From the NCBI GenBank assembly GCA_029719485.1, contig CP120722.1, forward strand, positions 3,472,001-3,536,000: 64,000 bases of DNA, in the 5' to 3' direction. The notes below the pieces were generated by a model, which made no database searches, had not been told where the DNA came from, and saw only the letters and a program-made list of their open reading frames with translations. This DNA is from Kiritimatiellota bacterium B12222 (lineage in GTDB: Bacteria; Verrucomicrobiota; Kiritimatiellia; SS1-B-03-39; UBA6053). Below are positions 17,304 to 26,676 of this stretch, one piece after another; the stretch's first letter is position 1; each line of letters begins with the position of its first letter. Both the position numbers and the translations under genes were made by a program.

Positions 17304-18104
17304 ATGGAATTAAGTATTCTTATCCCCGCATATAATGAGGCGGAGCGTATTCGCTCCACCTTGGAGGCCTATGGAACAGCCTTAGCGGACAGAGATGCCG
17401 AGATTTTAGTCATTGTAAATGGTAGCAACGATCGCAGCGAATGCCTGATTCAACAAGAATTCCTCCCCCAATACCCCCAACTCCGCTTGGTCGTGATTCC
17501 TGAAAAAGTAGGCAAAGGTGGCGCGCTCATGCGGGGAATTATCGAGTGCTCTGGAGACAAAATTGCATTTACCGATGCCGATGGATCCACCCCGCCACAC
17601 GCCTTACTCGCGCTGGCCGATCAACTTCAAAACCCCGGTATGATTCTAGGATCCCGCTGGTTAGCTGGATCGATCATCGGACGAAAACAACCTTTATCCC
17701 GTCGTGTAATGTCGCGCATGTTTAACGCCTATGTACGTGTGCTTTTCGGACTGCGTCTTAGCGACACCCAATGCGGCGCCAAAGTCATGACCCGCGAATC
17801 CGTGATCCAAGTCCTTCCTCACATCGGCACCACCCAATGGGCCTTTGATGTGGAATTACTCTTCCAACTCCAACGAAAGGGGGTGGAAATAAAAGAACGC
17901 CCCGTCGAATGGAATGACGTAACCGGCTCCAAAGTCAAAATCCTCAGATCCTCGGTGGAGATGAGCTTCGCCTTATTGCGCTTACGATTGATCTACTCAC
18001 CATTTAAAGCCATCATCTCCCTCTGGGACCGAACGCTCGGACGTAAACTGTTCAATCGACGCCTTGCCCGCATGCGCTCCATTTATGCCGAGGAATCAAC
18101 GTGA
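17304..18104 (+). CDS. Family 2 glycosyltransferase (DPM1/dolichol-phosphate mannosyltransferase-like)
   Basis: The 266-residue protein begins MELSILIPAYNEAERI, the GT-A nucleotide-binding start of family 2, and has a FTDADGSTPP acidic motif for metal-sugar-nucleotide binding, then GSRWLAGS and DTQCGAKVM, which are typical of the polyprenyl-phosphate glycosyltransferase branch. It lacks extra membrane helices. It probably transfers a sugar onto a lipid carrier at the cytoplasmic face. The stop overlaps the GTG start of the flippase gene (GTGA), so the two are coupled and likely serve the same surface polysaccharide. Confidence 0.9.
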   Translation: MELSILIPAYNEAERIRSTLEAYGTALADRDAEILVIVNGSNDRSECLIQQEFLPQYPQLRLVVIPEKVGKGGALMRGIIECSGDKIAFTDADGSTPPHALLALADQLQNPGMILGSRWLAGSIIGRKQPLSRRVMSRMFNAYVRVLFGLRLSDTQCGAKVMTRESVIQVLPHIGTTQWAFDVELLFQLQRKGVEIKERPVEWNDVTGSKVKILRSSVEMSFALLRLRLIYSPFKAIISLWDRTLGRKLFNRRLARMRSIYAEEST

Positions 18105-19399
18105 GTCTCCCCGGAAAAGACCAACTCGAAAAACAAAGTCTGATGCTGATGTCTGCCACCATGGTGGGCCATGTTGGAAATTACGCCTATCATCTCATCA
18201 CCGGACGCCTGTTATCCGAAACCGAATATGGGCTACTCATGGCCCTATTTGGCATGATTAACTTGGTGCTCATTCCCATGTCCGCCCTCGGCCTCTCTCT
18301 CACCCGGGCCGTGTCCGTCAATGTTGAAACCTATCAGGGAGGGGGGGTGCGTCAGTTGACCCGGCATTGGGGGATCGGCATGGGGATTACCGCGCTGGCC
18401 CTGTTTGGGGTGGCCTACAGTTTCGCCAGTCCGCTTCAGTCAAGTTTTGGATTTAACCGATTGGCGCCCATTCTATTAGCGGCATGTATTCCAGGACTCA
18501 ATTTATTCCTCACCCTCACGGGCTCTCTCCTCCAAGGTCTACAGAATTTCAAAGGATTGGCCCTTCGTGGCAGCTTGCTGTTCATCTTACGCGCCCTCTT
18601 GGTGGCGGCATGTTTGCTCCTGGGATGGAAAGCCGCCGGCTGGGCCCTGCTCGCACATCTGTTAGGGATGGCGGGCGCGCTCAGCCTCAGCCTATTCATC
18701 TTGTATCGACATTTCCCTCGGAGCAGTAACGATCCCTGCCCAGCCCCCTCTCCTATCTTACGTCAGGCACTCGAAACTCTGCCGGTTTTATTAGCCTTTT
18801 CGACCTTAATGACGGCAGACGTTATTCTGGCCCGCAAATATTTTGGTGAACATCTTTCCGGTCAATTCGCCCAAGCCGCCACCCTCGGTCGCATGGTGCT
18901 ATGGCTCCCCCTCCCCATCGCTCAAGTCATGTTCCCCAAGGTCGTGCGCAACGGCCAAGCCAGCCCGGCTCAACGCAAGATTTTATTCAAAGCCTTCGGC
19001 TACACTCTGTTATTGGTAACCCTCACCCTTATCGTCGGATGCCTCTTTGCCCCTCTCGGATTAAAAATGGTCTACGGGATCGCCACCCCCTCAGCCTCAC
19101 AAATCGCATGGTTTAGAGGCACAGCCCTCGCCATGGCCCTCTTAGGCCCTGTCTATTTATTACTCCAATACGAACTCGCGAGAGGTCACATTAAAAAGTT
19201 ACTTCCCTTATGCCTCTTGGCTCCCGTATTCCCCATCGGGGTTTATTTTTACCACCCCGACCCCAGCAGCATGGTTCGTATCTTAATTTCACTCAATGCC
19301 TTAGCTTTACTCAGCGGTCTCTGGGTCTTGAAAAAAGAAACCGTACCCCAATTAGATCCCCTTCGGAATCGTCACTCGAAACAAAGCCCCTTGGCCTAA
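18101..19399 (+). CDS. Polysaccharide flippase-like membrane protein (Wzx/MATE type)
   Basis: A 432-residue protein of about 12 hydrophobic helices that resembles oligosaccharide flippases of the MOP superfamily: an N-terminal GNYAYHLITGRLLSETEYGLL segment, the usual start of such proteins, and regular helix pairs thereafter. It would move lipid-linked oligosaccharide across the inner membrane. Translation starts at GTG 18101, which overlaps the GT2 stop. The last 48 bases overlap the 3' end of a histidine kinase gene on the other strand, leaving no room for a terminator between them. Confidence 0.82.
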   Translation: MSLPGKDQLEKQSLMLMSATMVGHVGNYAYHLITGRLLSETEYGLLMALFGMINLVLIPMSALGLSLTRAVSVNVETYQGGGVRQLTRHWGIGMGITALALFGVAYSFASPLQSSFGFNRLAPILLAACIPGLNLFLTLTGSLLQGLQNFKGLALRGSLLFILRALLVAACLLLGWKAAGWALLAHLLGMAGALSLSLFILYRHFPRSSNDPCPAPSPILRQALETLPVLLAFSTLMTADVILARKYFGEHLSGQFAQAATLGRMVLWLPLPIAQVMFPKVVRNGQASPAQRKILFKAFGYTLLLVTLTLIVGCLFAPLGLKMVYGIATPSASQIAWFRGTALAMALLGPVYLLLQYELARGHIKKLLPLCLLAPVFPIGVYFYHPDPSSMVRILISLNALALLSGLWVLKKETVPQLDPLRNRHSKQSPLA

Positions 19400-20713
19400 G
19401 GCACTCTCGCAAGTTATTTGCCCCCCCATGCCTTCCACAATCTTAAGCGTAATCGACAACCCCAATCCCACCGAACTCTCTCCTCCCGTAGGACGGGTGC
19501 TTAGTTTCGCAAAGGGACTAAAAAGGAGGGCATGATCTTCCGGGCTAAATCCACGCCCTTCATTAAACACATCAAAACAATAGTTCCCCTCCTGCTCAAA
19601 CAGATTTATACGCAAATGCGCCCCTATGGGACCATATTTTACGGCATTGGAAACCAAGTTATCCAGAATTTGCGACAAAGCCCCAGCATCGGTCACCGCT
19701 TCCACATCCTCCAATTCAGCATGCAAGATCTGAGACTTTCGGGTCATGGCCGTTTCATAGGTATGCAAGCAAGACTTGAAAATGGGTTTCAACGAAATCT
19801 TATTCATTTTCAAAGGATATTTGCCCGACTCAATCGCATTTACATCCAACACATTACGGATGATTTCTCTCATGCGTTTGGAGCTCACAGAAATTTCATG
19901 GACATAATCTTTGATTTCAGCATCCGAAACTTTTTCGTAGCTACTAATAATTTCAGCGTAACCGTTAATCACCGTCAACGGATTATTTAAATCGTGCGCA
20001 ACAATGCGAAGAAACTCATTTTTTTCTAAATTCAAGCGGGTTAACTCGGCCACCGCCTCTTTCAATTTTCCTTCCGCCCCATCCCGTTGACTCACCACTT
20101 CACGCCTAAAATGCTCGGCAATAAACCCCAACGCATACATAAAGACAGCCAATCCGGTGTAACCAATCAGCGTCACCCACCCATGCTTCTCCTTTGGATA
20201 CAACACCGGCAATTCTAAATTCCAAATCCCCAAGCTGCTCAAATACATGACCAACACCACCACCAGACCACTTAACACCAAGGCCCGTCGTCGATCTAAA
20301 ATTAACAGTTGATTAAAGAAAGGCATGACCGCTAACCACGCCACCGCATGCCCCTTCACCCCACCTTCAACAAGCGACAACCAACAAAACATGGTCATCA
20401 TTGTAAATATAAATAATAAGGCTGCCTGATCAGGCCTCCCTTTTTTCAAATAAATAAAAGGGAAAACCATAAATACAAAACAGCTGGAAAAGATGGTAAT
20501 CGCTCCAACAAGATGTCCAATCATCAAATAATACAGCGCAAAACAAATACTAAAGAACCCTCCAACCAAGGTGATCCCCATGATCAAATGCGCATGACGT
20601 AGCGTTTCCGCATCCTTAAGATCAGGAGGAAGAAAACGCTCGGGAAAAGCAGTCCAAAATTTTTCAATCAAACGGGGAAGATTAACCATAACAGCAGAAT
20701 TGAATACTGCCAT
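19352..20713 (-). CDS. Membrane-bound sensor histidine kinase, orphan
   Basis: This 453-residue protein has about six membrane segments in the first 200 residues (7TM/5TM-type sensor), a short coiled coil, and a full kinase core: H-box VAHDLNNPL with phospho-acceptor His near residue 238, N-box DNLVSNAVKYGP, G-box NEGRGFS and a second G-box GLGLSI. No response regulator gene is adjacent, so the partner is elsewhere. ATG 20713 and ATG 20689 are both possible starts; neither has a good ribosome-binding site. Its last 48 bases overlap the end of the flippase gene on the opposite strand. Confidence 0.93.
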   Translation of the reverse strand: MAVFNSAVMVNLPRLIEKFWTAFPERFLPPDLKDAETLRHAHLIMGITLVGGFFSICFALYYLMIGHLVGAITIFSSCFVFMVFPFIYLKKGRPDQAALLFIFTMMTMFCWLSLVEGGVKGHAVAWLAVMPFFNQLLILDRRRALVLSGLVVVLVMYLSSLGIWNLELPVLYPKEKHGWVTLIGYTGLAVFMYALGFIAEHFRREVVSQRDGAEGKLKEAVAELTRLNLEKNEFLRIVAHDLNNPLTVINGYAEIISSYEKVSDAEIKDYVHEISVSSKRMREIIRNVLDVNAIESGKYPLKMNKISLKPIFKSCLHTYETAMTRKSQILHAELEDVEAVTDAGALSQILDNLVSNAVKYGPIGAHLRINLFEQEGNYCFDVFNEGRGFSPEDHALLFSPFAKLSTRPTGGESSVGLGLSITLKIVEGMGGQITCESALGQGALFRVTIPKGI

Positions 20714-20822
20714 ATCAGGAAGGCAGGGTACAGACTATTTCTACCCTTGTTCTGTTTGGGGAGAACCAGCGCAAAAGCACAGAATGCACAAAGGGCACCT
20801 CTCAGCCTCTATAGGTCCGATT

Positions 20823-22104
20823 TTATTTCAGAATCAACCACCAATACACAAAACCGAGGGAACAAACCGTGAGAAAAACCAAGCCGGCCCAACTCAACCC
20901 TGCCAAAACAGGTCCGGGACGAAACGCTACCGGAACCCAACTTCCCCGCATGGCTTTAAAATTAATCCACGCAAAAACCGGAGAGGTAATAAAAGAAACC
21001 ACCATCGCCACAAATAACATATCTCCCAAATTCGCAATACAGATCCCTACAATCACCCCCGCGCCCAACACCGACCCCAACACCCACAACACATGATACA
21101 GGCGCCAGCGCTCTTCTTTATCAAAAAACAACGCCATCGATACCGCCAACGAACGCGGATACCCATCCACACAAGTCAAAGTCGTGCTAAACATCGTGAC
21201 AAAGGCCGCTACCGCCACCACTGGACGCGCCCACTCTCCTATGCTTTTAGAGTAAAGCTGAATAAATTCTTGCGCAAATACCCCCCCCTTCGGACTAAAC
21301 GTTTCACCCGTGCCAAACATCACCAAAACGCCCAAGGACAAGAAAAAAACCGCCAAGACCGTGGTACCAATATACCCAATATGAAAGTCGATCATCGCAT
21401 GCTTCATCGATGCCCGGTAGCCCGTTTCACGCTCACGGGACATCATCCACAACGAAGGCCACGCGCCAATATCAATCGGCGCCGGCATCCAGCCCATGAA
21501 CTGCACCAAGAACCCTACCGAAGCCAAAGTCCATGGTGACTACGCATCAAACCCCTCCACCATCTGACTGCCTTTACTTAAAGCCATAAACACCGCAAAC
21601 AATGTCGATAAGGTTAATAACAGCATGATCATCTTGGTCACTTTATCCAACAGATGATAGTGACCAAAAATAATAATTGCCGCACACCCACTTGAGATCA
21701 GCACCGCAAGCACTTTGGGATTCCAGCTCGCGAACCACCCAAAATTCATTGCCAAACTTGCAGAAATAAAGGACACCCCCTGCAATATTAAATACCGTAT
21801 TGACCAGATTTAACAAAAAAAACGCCAGCAAGTACCCTTTTCCCAACCGCGGATATCCATGCAAAATGGTCTCTCCTGTCGCGGCCGTGTAGCGAGCCCC
21901 ATACAAGAAAAAGGGATACTTGAATACATTCACCACCAACATCACGATCAAAAGCGACCAACCGAATTGGGCACCGGCTTTGGTGGATGCCACCAAATGA
22001 GAGCCGCCCACCGCAGCGGCGGCCATTAAAATCCCCGGACCCAAGGCCTGAACAAACGACCCTTGTGTTTTTACATCGGAAGCAACATCAGACGCTGTTT
22101 GCAT
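20823..22104 (-). pseudogene. Nramp/SLC11-like metal transporter, broken by a frameshift and a stop
   Basis: Three pieces join into one transporter of about 425 residues. From ATG 22104 (AAGGTG upstream) it reads LGPGILMAAAAVGGSHLVASTKAGA and runs to FNIAG. There the C5 run at 21776-21780 carries one base too many: deleting one restores GVSFISASLAMN in the next frame. That frame continues to TAG at 21542-21540 and then, in the same frame, through FLVQFMGWMPAPIDI to the end. The first helix lacks the DPGN metal motif of classic Nramp proteins and matches a related non-canonical clade. All other sequence looks undamaged, so the loss is recent or the lesions are sequencing errors. It follows xth by 23 bases. 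Confidence 0.8.
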
Positions 22105-22127
22105 ATTCACCTTTAGATCAATCTTAC

Positions 22128-22889
22128 TTAAGCCAACACCACGCCTACCGGGCAATGATCAGACCCCATCACCTCTTGCAGAATAAAAGCTTCTTCCAGT
22201 TGAGGACGTAGCTCAGGAGAAAGACACACATAATCAATCCTCCAGCCGACATTGCGTGTACGCGCGGCCGCACGATAACTCCACCAACTATACTCTTCCG
22301 TCGCATCGGGATGCAAGGCACGAAAACTATCCACAAATCCCGCATCTACAATACGATCAAAGCCCATGCGCTCTTCATCCGTAAATCCTGCACTTTTATG
22401 ATTCGCACTTGGACGCGCTAAATCAATTTCCTTGTGAGCAACATTCAAATCGCCACAGAAAACCACCGGTTTACTCTTCTCCAATTCCTTCATATACGCG
22501 AGGAAATCCACATCCCATTCCTCGCTACGATAAGGCAAACGCAACAAATCATTTTTGGAATTAGGCGTATAAACCGTCACCATCCAAAAATCAGGATGCT
22601 CAATCGCAATGACCCGCCCCTCCTGATCATGCTTTTCAATGCCCATGCCTAAACGTTGATCCAACACCGGCAACTTCGTGGCAATCAAGGTTCCTGAATA
22701 CCCCGGTTTTTTAGCCGGATGCCAAATCACCGTGTACTCCGTACTAAACATATACGGTACTTGATCAGGAAACGCTTTAATCTCCTGCAAACACAAAATA
22801 TCAGGTTGCTCTGCCTCCACAAATTCGGCAAAGCCTTTTTTCAAACAGGCGCGAATGCCATTTACGTTCCAGGAAATTATTTTTGTCAT
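22128..22889 (-). CDS. xth: Exodeoxyribonuclease III / AP endonuclease
   Basis: From ATG 22889 this 253-residue protein starts [15 protein letters not shown], the typical beginning of the Xth/ExoA family, and carries LCLQEIKA (metal-binding Glu), the VTVYTPNS segment, [16 protein letters not shown] (catalytic Asp and Asn), and the C-terminal RIDYVCLS and GSDHCPVGV (catalytic His). It cuts DNA at abasic sites and trims 3' blocked ends during base excision repair. A longer frame to 22925 starts from a weak codon and adds no conserved sequence. It lies 104 bases downstream of uxuA, probably as a separate unit. Confidence 0.96.
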   Translation of the reverse strand: MTKIISWNVNGIRACLKKGFAEFVEAEQPDILCLQEIKAFPDQVPYMFSTEYTVIWHPAKKPGYSGTLIATKLPVLDQRLGMGIEKHDQEGRVIAIEHPDFWMVTVYTPNSKNDLLRLPYRSEEWDVDFLAYMKELEKSKPVVFCGDLNVAHKEIDLARPSANHKSAGFTDEERMGFDRIVDAGFVDSFRALHPDATEEYSWWSYRAAARTRNVGWRIDYVCLSPELRPQLEEAFILQEVMGSDHCPVGVVLA

Positions 22890-22993
22890 CAGTAAGTCTA
22901 AAAGGGTAAAAGGTGAAAGCCACAATCAACCACAGAATTAACCGATGTACACTCTCCGAATAAAAAAAAATAGACGAAGCCCCTCCCCTCGCT

Positions 22994-23965
22994 TTATTCG
23001 ATAGGAACACCCAGCGTTTCTAAAATCCCTTTTAGATACCCCATTGCAAATAATCGACCTGCAGTCCCATAGCCCGGCTGATCATTCGATTCACCTGCCA
23101 TCGTCGGCACATGATCCACCCGGATCGGCCCATCAAATCCATTTTCATGATACAACTTCAATAACGCCACCATGTCTGTTGGACCTTCATCATGAAAAGT
23201 TTCATCAAAACATTCAGGCGTCCCTTTCACATCACGGAAGTGCACAAATACAATTTTATTGTCTGCAGAAAATTTGGGAATCCATTCGGCATGATCTGTG
23301 CCCATCAACGAAAAGTTTGCCTGACAATAGGTCACGCCATGACTGGGACTCTCCACCAAAGAAAGCGCTTTTTCAAAGTTTTCAGGCGCATGAAGAATGC
23401 GACCAATCCCCCGTAAACTTGGCAAGGGAGGATCATCAGGATGCATGCCCATCTTAACCCCCGCCGCTTCCGACACCGGCATGACTTTACGAATAAAATA
23501 ACTATAATTGTCCCACATTTGTGCTTCAGACACTTCTCCATATTCTGTAAGCCCCGTAGGACTTTGCGACAAATCGAAACGCGTCACTTTCGCCCCACCC
23601 CGACCAGGGGCATCCGTCTGATTGCGATGCCAACCAATCCCCGCCATAAAGTTATAACAAATCAAGGGAATTTCCATTTCCCCCATGTTTCGAAGCATCT
23701 GCTGATACTTCTCAATATCCTCATCTCTCCCCTCCAATCCTAACTTGATTCGCGTCATATCAAACTGATCTCCTTCTAAGCCGTACAGCTTGAAGCCCGC
23801 AGCATGAAAACGATCACGAATCGTCCGCAGTGTTGACTTTTCCCAAGGGGCCGGAAGCCCCGTCAGTTCGGGAGCGCACTTGCAAATCGCATGACGCACC
23901 CCCAACTGTAAAGAAAGGTCCCAAAGAAGATCTGGAGTGGAGGGAAGAAACTCGGAAAGCTTCAT
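22994..23965 (-). CDS. uxuA: D-mannonate dehydratase
   Basis: The protein starts at ATG 23965, one base after the stop of the RraA-like gene, and has 323 residues. It resembles UxuA: LYGLEGDQFDMTRIKLG, the PGRGGAKVTRFD segment, GVKMGMHPDDPPLPSLRGIGRI, and VFVHFRDVKGT followed by a late DHVPTM, all carrying metal or substrate residues in the xylose-isomerase-like TIM barrel. UxuA converts D-mannonate to 2-keto-3-deoxygluconate in glucuronate breakdown. It is somewhat shorter than the E. coli enzyme (394). A longer start at 24052 would overlap the previous gene. Operon context with an RraA-like enzyme and a divergent IclR regulator supports hexuronate use. Confidence 0.93.
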   Translation of the reverse strand: MKLSEFLPSTPDLLWDLSLQLGVRHAICKCAPELTGLPAPWEKSTLRTIRDRFHAAGFKLYGLEGDQFDMTRIKLGLEGRDEDIEKYQQMLRNMGEMEIPLICYNFMAGIGWHRNQTDAPGRGGAKVTRFDLSQSPTGLTEYGEVSEAQMWDNYSYFIRKVMPVSEAAGVKMGMHPDDPPLPSLRGIGRILHAPENFEKALSLVESPSHGVTYCQANFSLMGTDHAEWIPKFSADNKIVFVHFRDVKGTPECFDETFHDEGPTDMVALLKLYHENGFDGPIRVDHVPTMAGESNDQPGYGTAGRLFAMGYLKGILETLGVPIE

Positions 23966-23966
23966 T

Positions 23967-24686
23967 TTAGAAATATCCCCCACGATCATGAATTTCACGA
24001 GCAGACATTCCAGCGGCAACCCACTCCTTGATCTCACCTTCGTTGGCTTCAATTCCTTCAGCCCGTTCCAATACTTCTACCGCAATCTTGCGAGGAATCA
24101 CCAAACCACCATCGATATCTGCCATCAACAGATCTCCAGGTTTGATAATCACGTTCCCCACAAAAATAGGCACTTGCCAGGCCATCAATTTGGTGCGGGA
24201 AAGCGCGCCATTACTCGTACGATAACGCGACCAAACAGGAAAATCCTGACTCAAAATATCTTTGGTATCTCGAATACCACCATCAATGATCGCACCACGG
24301 CATCCACGTTTGATCGCCGCTTGTGTCATCACACCTCCCCAATGTGAGGCTTCATCGTCACCATTCGCATTCCAAATCACGACGGAGTCTTCACCCAAAT
24401 CTTCGAGCATTTTCACCCGCAACTCAAGCTCTCCACCCATGGTAGGATCTTTCAGAGCTTTGACCGTGAACGCTTCACCACAAACCACCATCTCATCACG
24501 CAAAGGCACAATGCCCGAAGGGAGGGCTTGGTCTGGCAGACACATTTCACGCATCACATCATTTACAGCACCCGTATACAATTTCTCAAATCGAGCACAG
24601 AGCTCTTTAATCGGAATACTTAATTCCACTCGTTCTACCGTATCTCGCATTTGCTGCAAGGCATCGACTTTCATTTTACTAGACAT
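23967..24686 (-). CDS. RraA-like protein (demethylmenaquinone methyltransferase/HMG aldolase fold)
   Basis: A 239-residue member of the RraA family: GVMTQAAIKRGCRGAIIDGGIRDTKDI contains the G-x-R-D motif that binds metal and substrate, and VKPGD-like IIKPGDLLMADIDGGLVIP is the other signature. Family members are 4-hydroxy-4-methyl-2-oxoglutarate or oxaloacetate aldolases/decarboxylases, and in sugar-acid loci they often act as lyases or isomerases; only some regulate RNase E. Its place directly before uxuA, in a locus with an IclR regulator, favours a metabolic role on a sugar acid. ATG 24686 is preceded by GAGG. Confidence 0.87.
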   Translation of the reverse strand: MSSKMKVDALQQMRDTVERVELSIPIKELCARFEKLYTGAVNDVMREMCLPDQALPSGIVPLRDEMVVCGEAFTVKALKDPTMGGELELRVKMLEDLGEDSVVIWNANGDDEASHWGGVMTQAAIKRGCRGAIIDGGIRDTKDILSQDFPVWSRYRTSNGALSRTKLMAWQVPIFVGNVIIKPGDLLMADIDGGLVIPRKIAVEVLERAEGIEANEGEIKEWVAAGMSAREIHDRGGYF

Positions 24687-24766
24687 GTCATCATCCTCTA
24701 AGGGTTGGATTTACAAAACATCACACTCGAAAGCACATATTCACATGGCATTTCTTATGAATTTTA

Positions 24767-24787
24767 TTTGTCAGAATAGTTGACAAA
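24767..24787. promoter_or_regulatory. 21-bp inverted repeat, candidate IclR operator
   Basis: TTTGTCA, a 7-base spacer, TGACAAA: perfect 7-base arms, located between the divergent rraA-like and iclR genes and overlapping the iclR -35 box. Similar half-sites recur at 24811-24820 (AGTTTACAAG) and 24845-24851 (TGACAAA, touching the iclR start codon). The spacing suits an IclR-type dimer or tetramer. Binding is inferred. Confidence 0.5.
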
Positions 24788-24809
24788 CTTACCTTATCAT
24801 GCTTTTAAT
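24780..24809 (+). promoter_or_regulatory. Probable iclR promoter
   Basis: TTGACA (24780-24785) and TTTAAT (24804-24809) are spaced by 18 bases, with a start site predicted near 24816 and a 35-base leader. The right arm of the inverted repeat at 24767-24787 covers the -35 box, which suggests autorepression. Confidence 0.45.
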
Positions 24810-24850
24810 ATAGTTTACAAGCATTATTTACATATCAATATTTCTGACAA

Positions 24851-25600
24851 ATGAAAGATTCCCCCAACCAAAGCATCGCCAGAGCCATTCAAATTTTACA
24901 TGCGGTTGCCGCATCTCCCGAAGGACTTACCGCACAGGAAATGGCCGAACTGTTACAAGTAAGCCGCCCCACCGCCCACAATATTGCCACCTCGCTTTTA
25001 AATGAATCCTTTCTCATCAAGCACAACAAACCCGTTCGTTACACCATCGGACCCGCCCCCGGCCGGATCGCCAAAGGAGCACAGTTACAACAGCGTCAAC
25101 TGCAAGCCAAAGAACTCATGCAAATCCATAGCCGCCAACACCCCGGAACCGGATGGGTTTATGCGGAAGCAGGAGATGACGACATGCGGGTCATTTGGAG
25201 AATGGATTTTAAACGCCCTGAAGTCATCGACCGCGTCGACAGGGAAATCTCCCACCCCTACGATGCCGCCACCGCCCTGCTCTTCCACGCCTTCGCCGAC
25301 GAAACCAAAACCGAAGCCTTACGCCGTCGTTATCCTTTCCCTGAATTTGGTCTGAGCATCTGGAAAAGCAGAGAAGACTTTCAACAGTATCTCAAAAAAA
25401 TTCGCAACGAAGGTTACGTCAATAAACCCTGGTCCACCCACCGCGAACTCGGCGCCATCGCCGTTCCCATTTTTAATCAGCATCACGTATTGATCGGATC
25501 CATAGGCGCATTCTTTCCCATCAATAAGTTTGCAAAGTTTTCCGAAGATCTTTTAGCTACCGTACAAGCTAGCGCCCTCACATTAGGCGCACATGAATAA
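24851..25600 (+). CDS. IclR-family transcriptional regulator
   Basis: The 249-residue protein opens with an IclR winged helix: SIARAIQILHAVAASPEGLTAQEMAELLQVSRPTAHNI, ending in a wing with RYTIGP. The C-terminal effector domain has the GAIAVPIFNQHHVLIGSIGAF pattern common to the family, in which small acids or sugar acids bind. It is divergent to the rraA-uxuA operon and co-directional with two SGNH hydrolase genes that begin 23 bases after its stop. It is therefore the likely controller of this locus. Confidence 0.9.
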   Translation: MKDSPNQSIARAIQILHAVAASPEGLTAQEMAELLQVSRPTAHNIATSLLNESFLIKHNKPVRYTIGPAPGRIAKGAQLQQRQLQAKELMQIHSRQHPGTGWVYAEAGDDDMRVIWRMDFKRPEVIDRVDREISHPYDAATALLFHAFADETKTEALRRRYPFPEFGLSIWKSREDFQQYLKKIRNEGYVNKPWSTHRELGAIAVPIFNQHHVLIGSIGAFFPINKFAKFSEDLLATVQASALTLGAHE

Positions 25601-25623
25601 ACTGCCGCCCACCCCATCCCTCT

Positions 25624-26637
25624 ATGTTCAACCTTCCCCCAGAAATCTCACTTCACAATATCTCTGAAAGCGCGGCTCACCTTGGGGAAGGACCCGAAAT
25701 CTTGCTCCGTATCCCTGAGAACTTACGCCGCACACTCAACAAAAATGCGAAAGTATGCGCATCTCACAGCACCGGATGTGAACTGCGATTTCGATTAAAG
25801 AGCCCCTCCTTCACCATCCATATTCAGGCCTGTCACGTGGGCGGCCTCCCCCACGGAGGCGGATTAGCGCAGATTCTATTTGGAGACTTCAGCTACACCT
25901 ACTTTCCTATCGTCGAAGGAGAAAACCACATCACCTGCACCGCCCCCGATCATCACAACTTGCGTGACGTCTCAAACCACCCCTGCTTCCACCCGGACCT
26001 GGTGCGCATCCTTTTACCTACCCACGCCTCCATTTCCGGCATACAGCTGAAAGGAGACTTCACCTCTCCTCAATCCGGAGACCTCCCCTCCCGCAGAGCC
26101 TTACACTATGGTTCGTCCATCACCCAAGGAACAGGAGCAACCTCGTCTCGCGAATCTTGGGCCGGTATTTGCGCCCTCCACTTAAATGCCGACCTGATCA
26201 ACCTCGGCTTTGGCGGTGGCTGCCATTGCGAACCGGAAATGACCGACTACTTATGCGCTCGGAATGACTTTGATTTTGCGGTGCTGGAATTAGGCGTCAA
26301 TATGATCAATCTCGATCACGAACTCGCAGAAAAAAACCTTCAAAACTTCATTCGAAAATTTAGCGCAGCTCACTCAGACAAACCCATTTTCTTCATCAGC
26401 CCCTTTCCCTGTCATGACGATATCATCCACCAAAGTCAGGGCCGCGCCCAGGAATTCAGAGAACTCATCGCATCTGAAGTCACCTCCCTCCACACCCCCA
26501 ACGCGCATTTTATTGATGGCAAGCAGGCCCTCAATCCCCAGACGGGACTCACCGTGGATCTCACCCATCCCTCTCCCGCAGGAATGATACAAATAGGCAC
26601 CTACATTTCCTCTGAAATCAAAAAACACCTCCTCTAA
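25624..26637 (+). CDS. SGNH hydrolase, first of a tandem pair
   Basis: A 337-residue protein without a signal peptide. After an N-terminal beta domain of about 155 residues, the SGNH part has YGSSITQG (nucleophile Ser), LGFGGGCHCEPEM, LELGVNM in the block III place, and DLTHPSPAG (Asp-x-x-His pair). These enzymes are carbohydrate esterases or lipases; the beta domain before the hydrolase resembles family CE2/CE3-like or CBM-type modules. It is closely similar along its whole length to the next gene, showing a recent tandem duplication. It follows iclR, so it may deacylate a uronate-containing substrate for the divergent operon. Confidence 0.88.
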   Translation: MFNLPPEISLHNISESAAHLGEGPEILLRIPENLRRTLNKNAKVCASHSTGCELRFRLKSPSFTIHIQACHVGGLPHGGGLAQILFGDFSYTYFPIVEGENHITCTAPDHHNLRDVSNHPCFHPDLVRILLPTHASISGIQLKGDFTSPQSGDLPSRRALHYGSSITQGTGATSSRESWAGICALHLNADLINLGFGGGCHCEPEMTDYLCARNDFDFAVLELGVNMINLDHELAEKNLQNFIRKFSAAHSDKPIFFISPFPCHDDIIHQSQGRAQEFRELIASEVTSLHTPNAHFIDGKQALNPQTGLTVDLTHPSPAGMIQIGTYISSEIKKHLL

Positions 26638-26676
26638 TTCTCACAACACACTATCCACCCCAGACACCCAGTTCCC

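Noticed and set aside
19352..20713. Response regulator gene partnering the histidine kinase
   Set aside because: No receiver-domain frame was found on either strand around the kinase.
21540..21542. Readthrough or special amino acid at TAG in the Nramp gene
   Set aside because: No recoding element is seen, and the gene also carries a frameshift, so simple damage is more likely.
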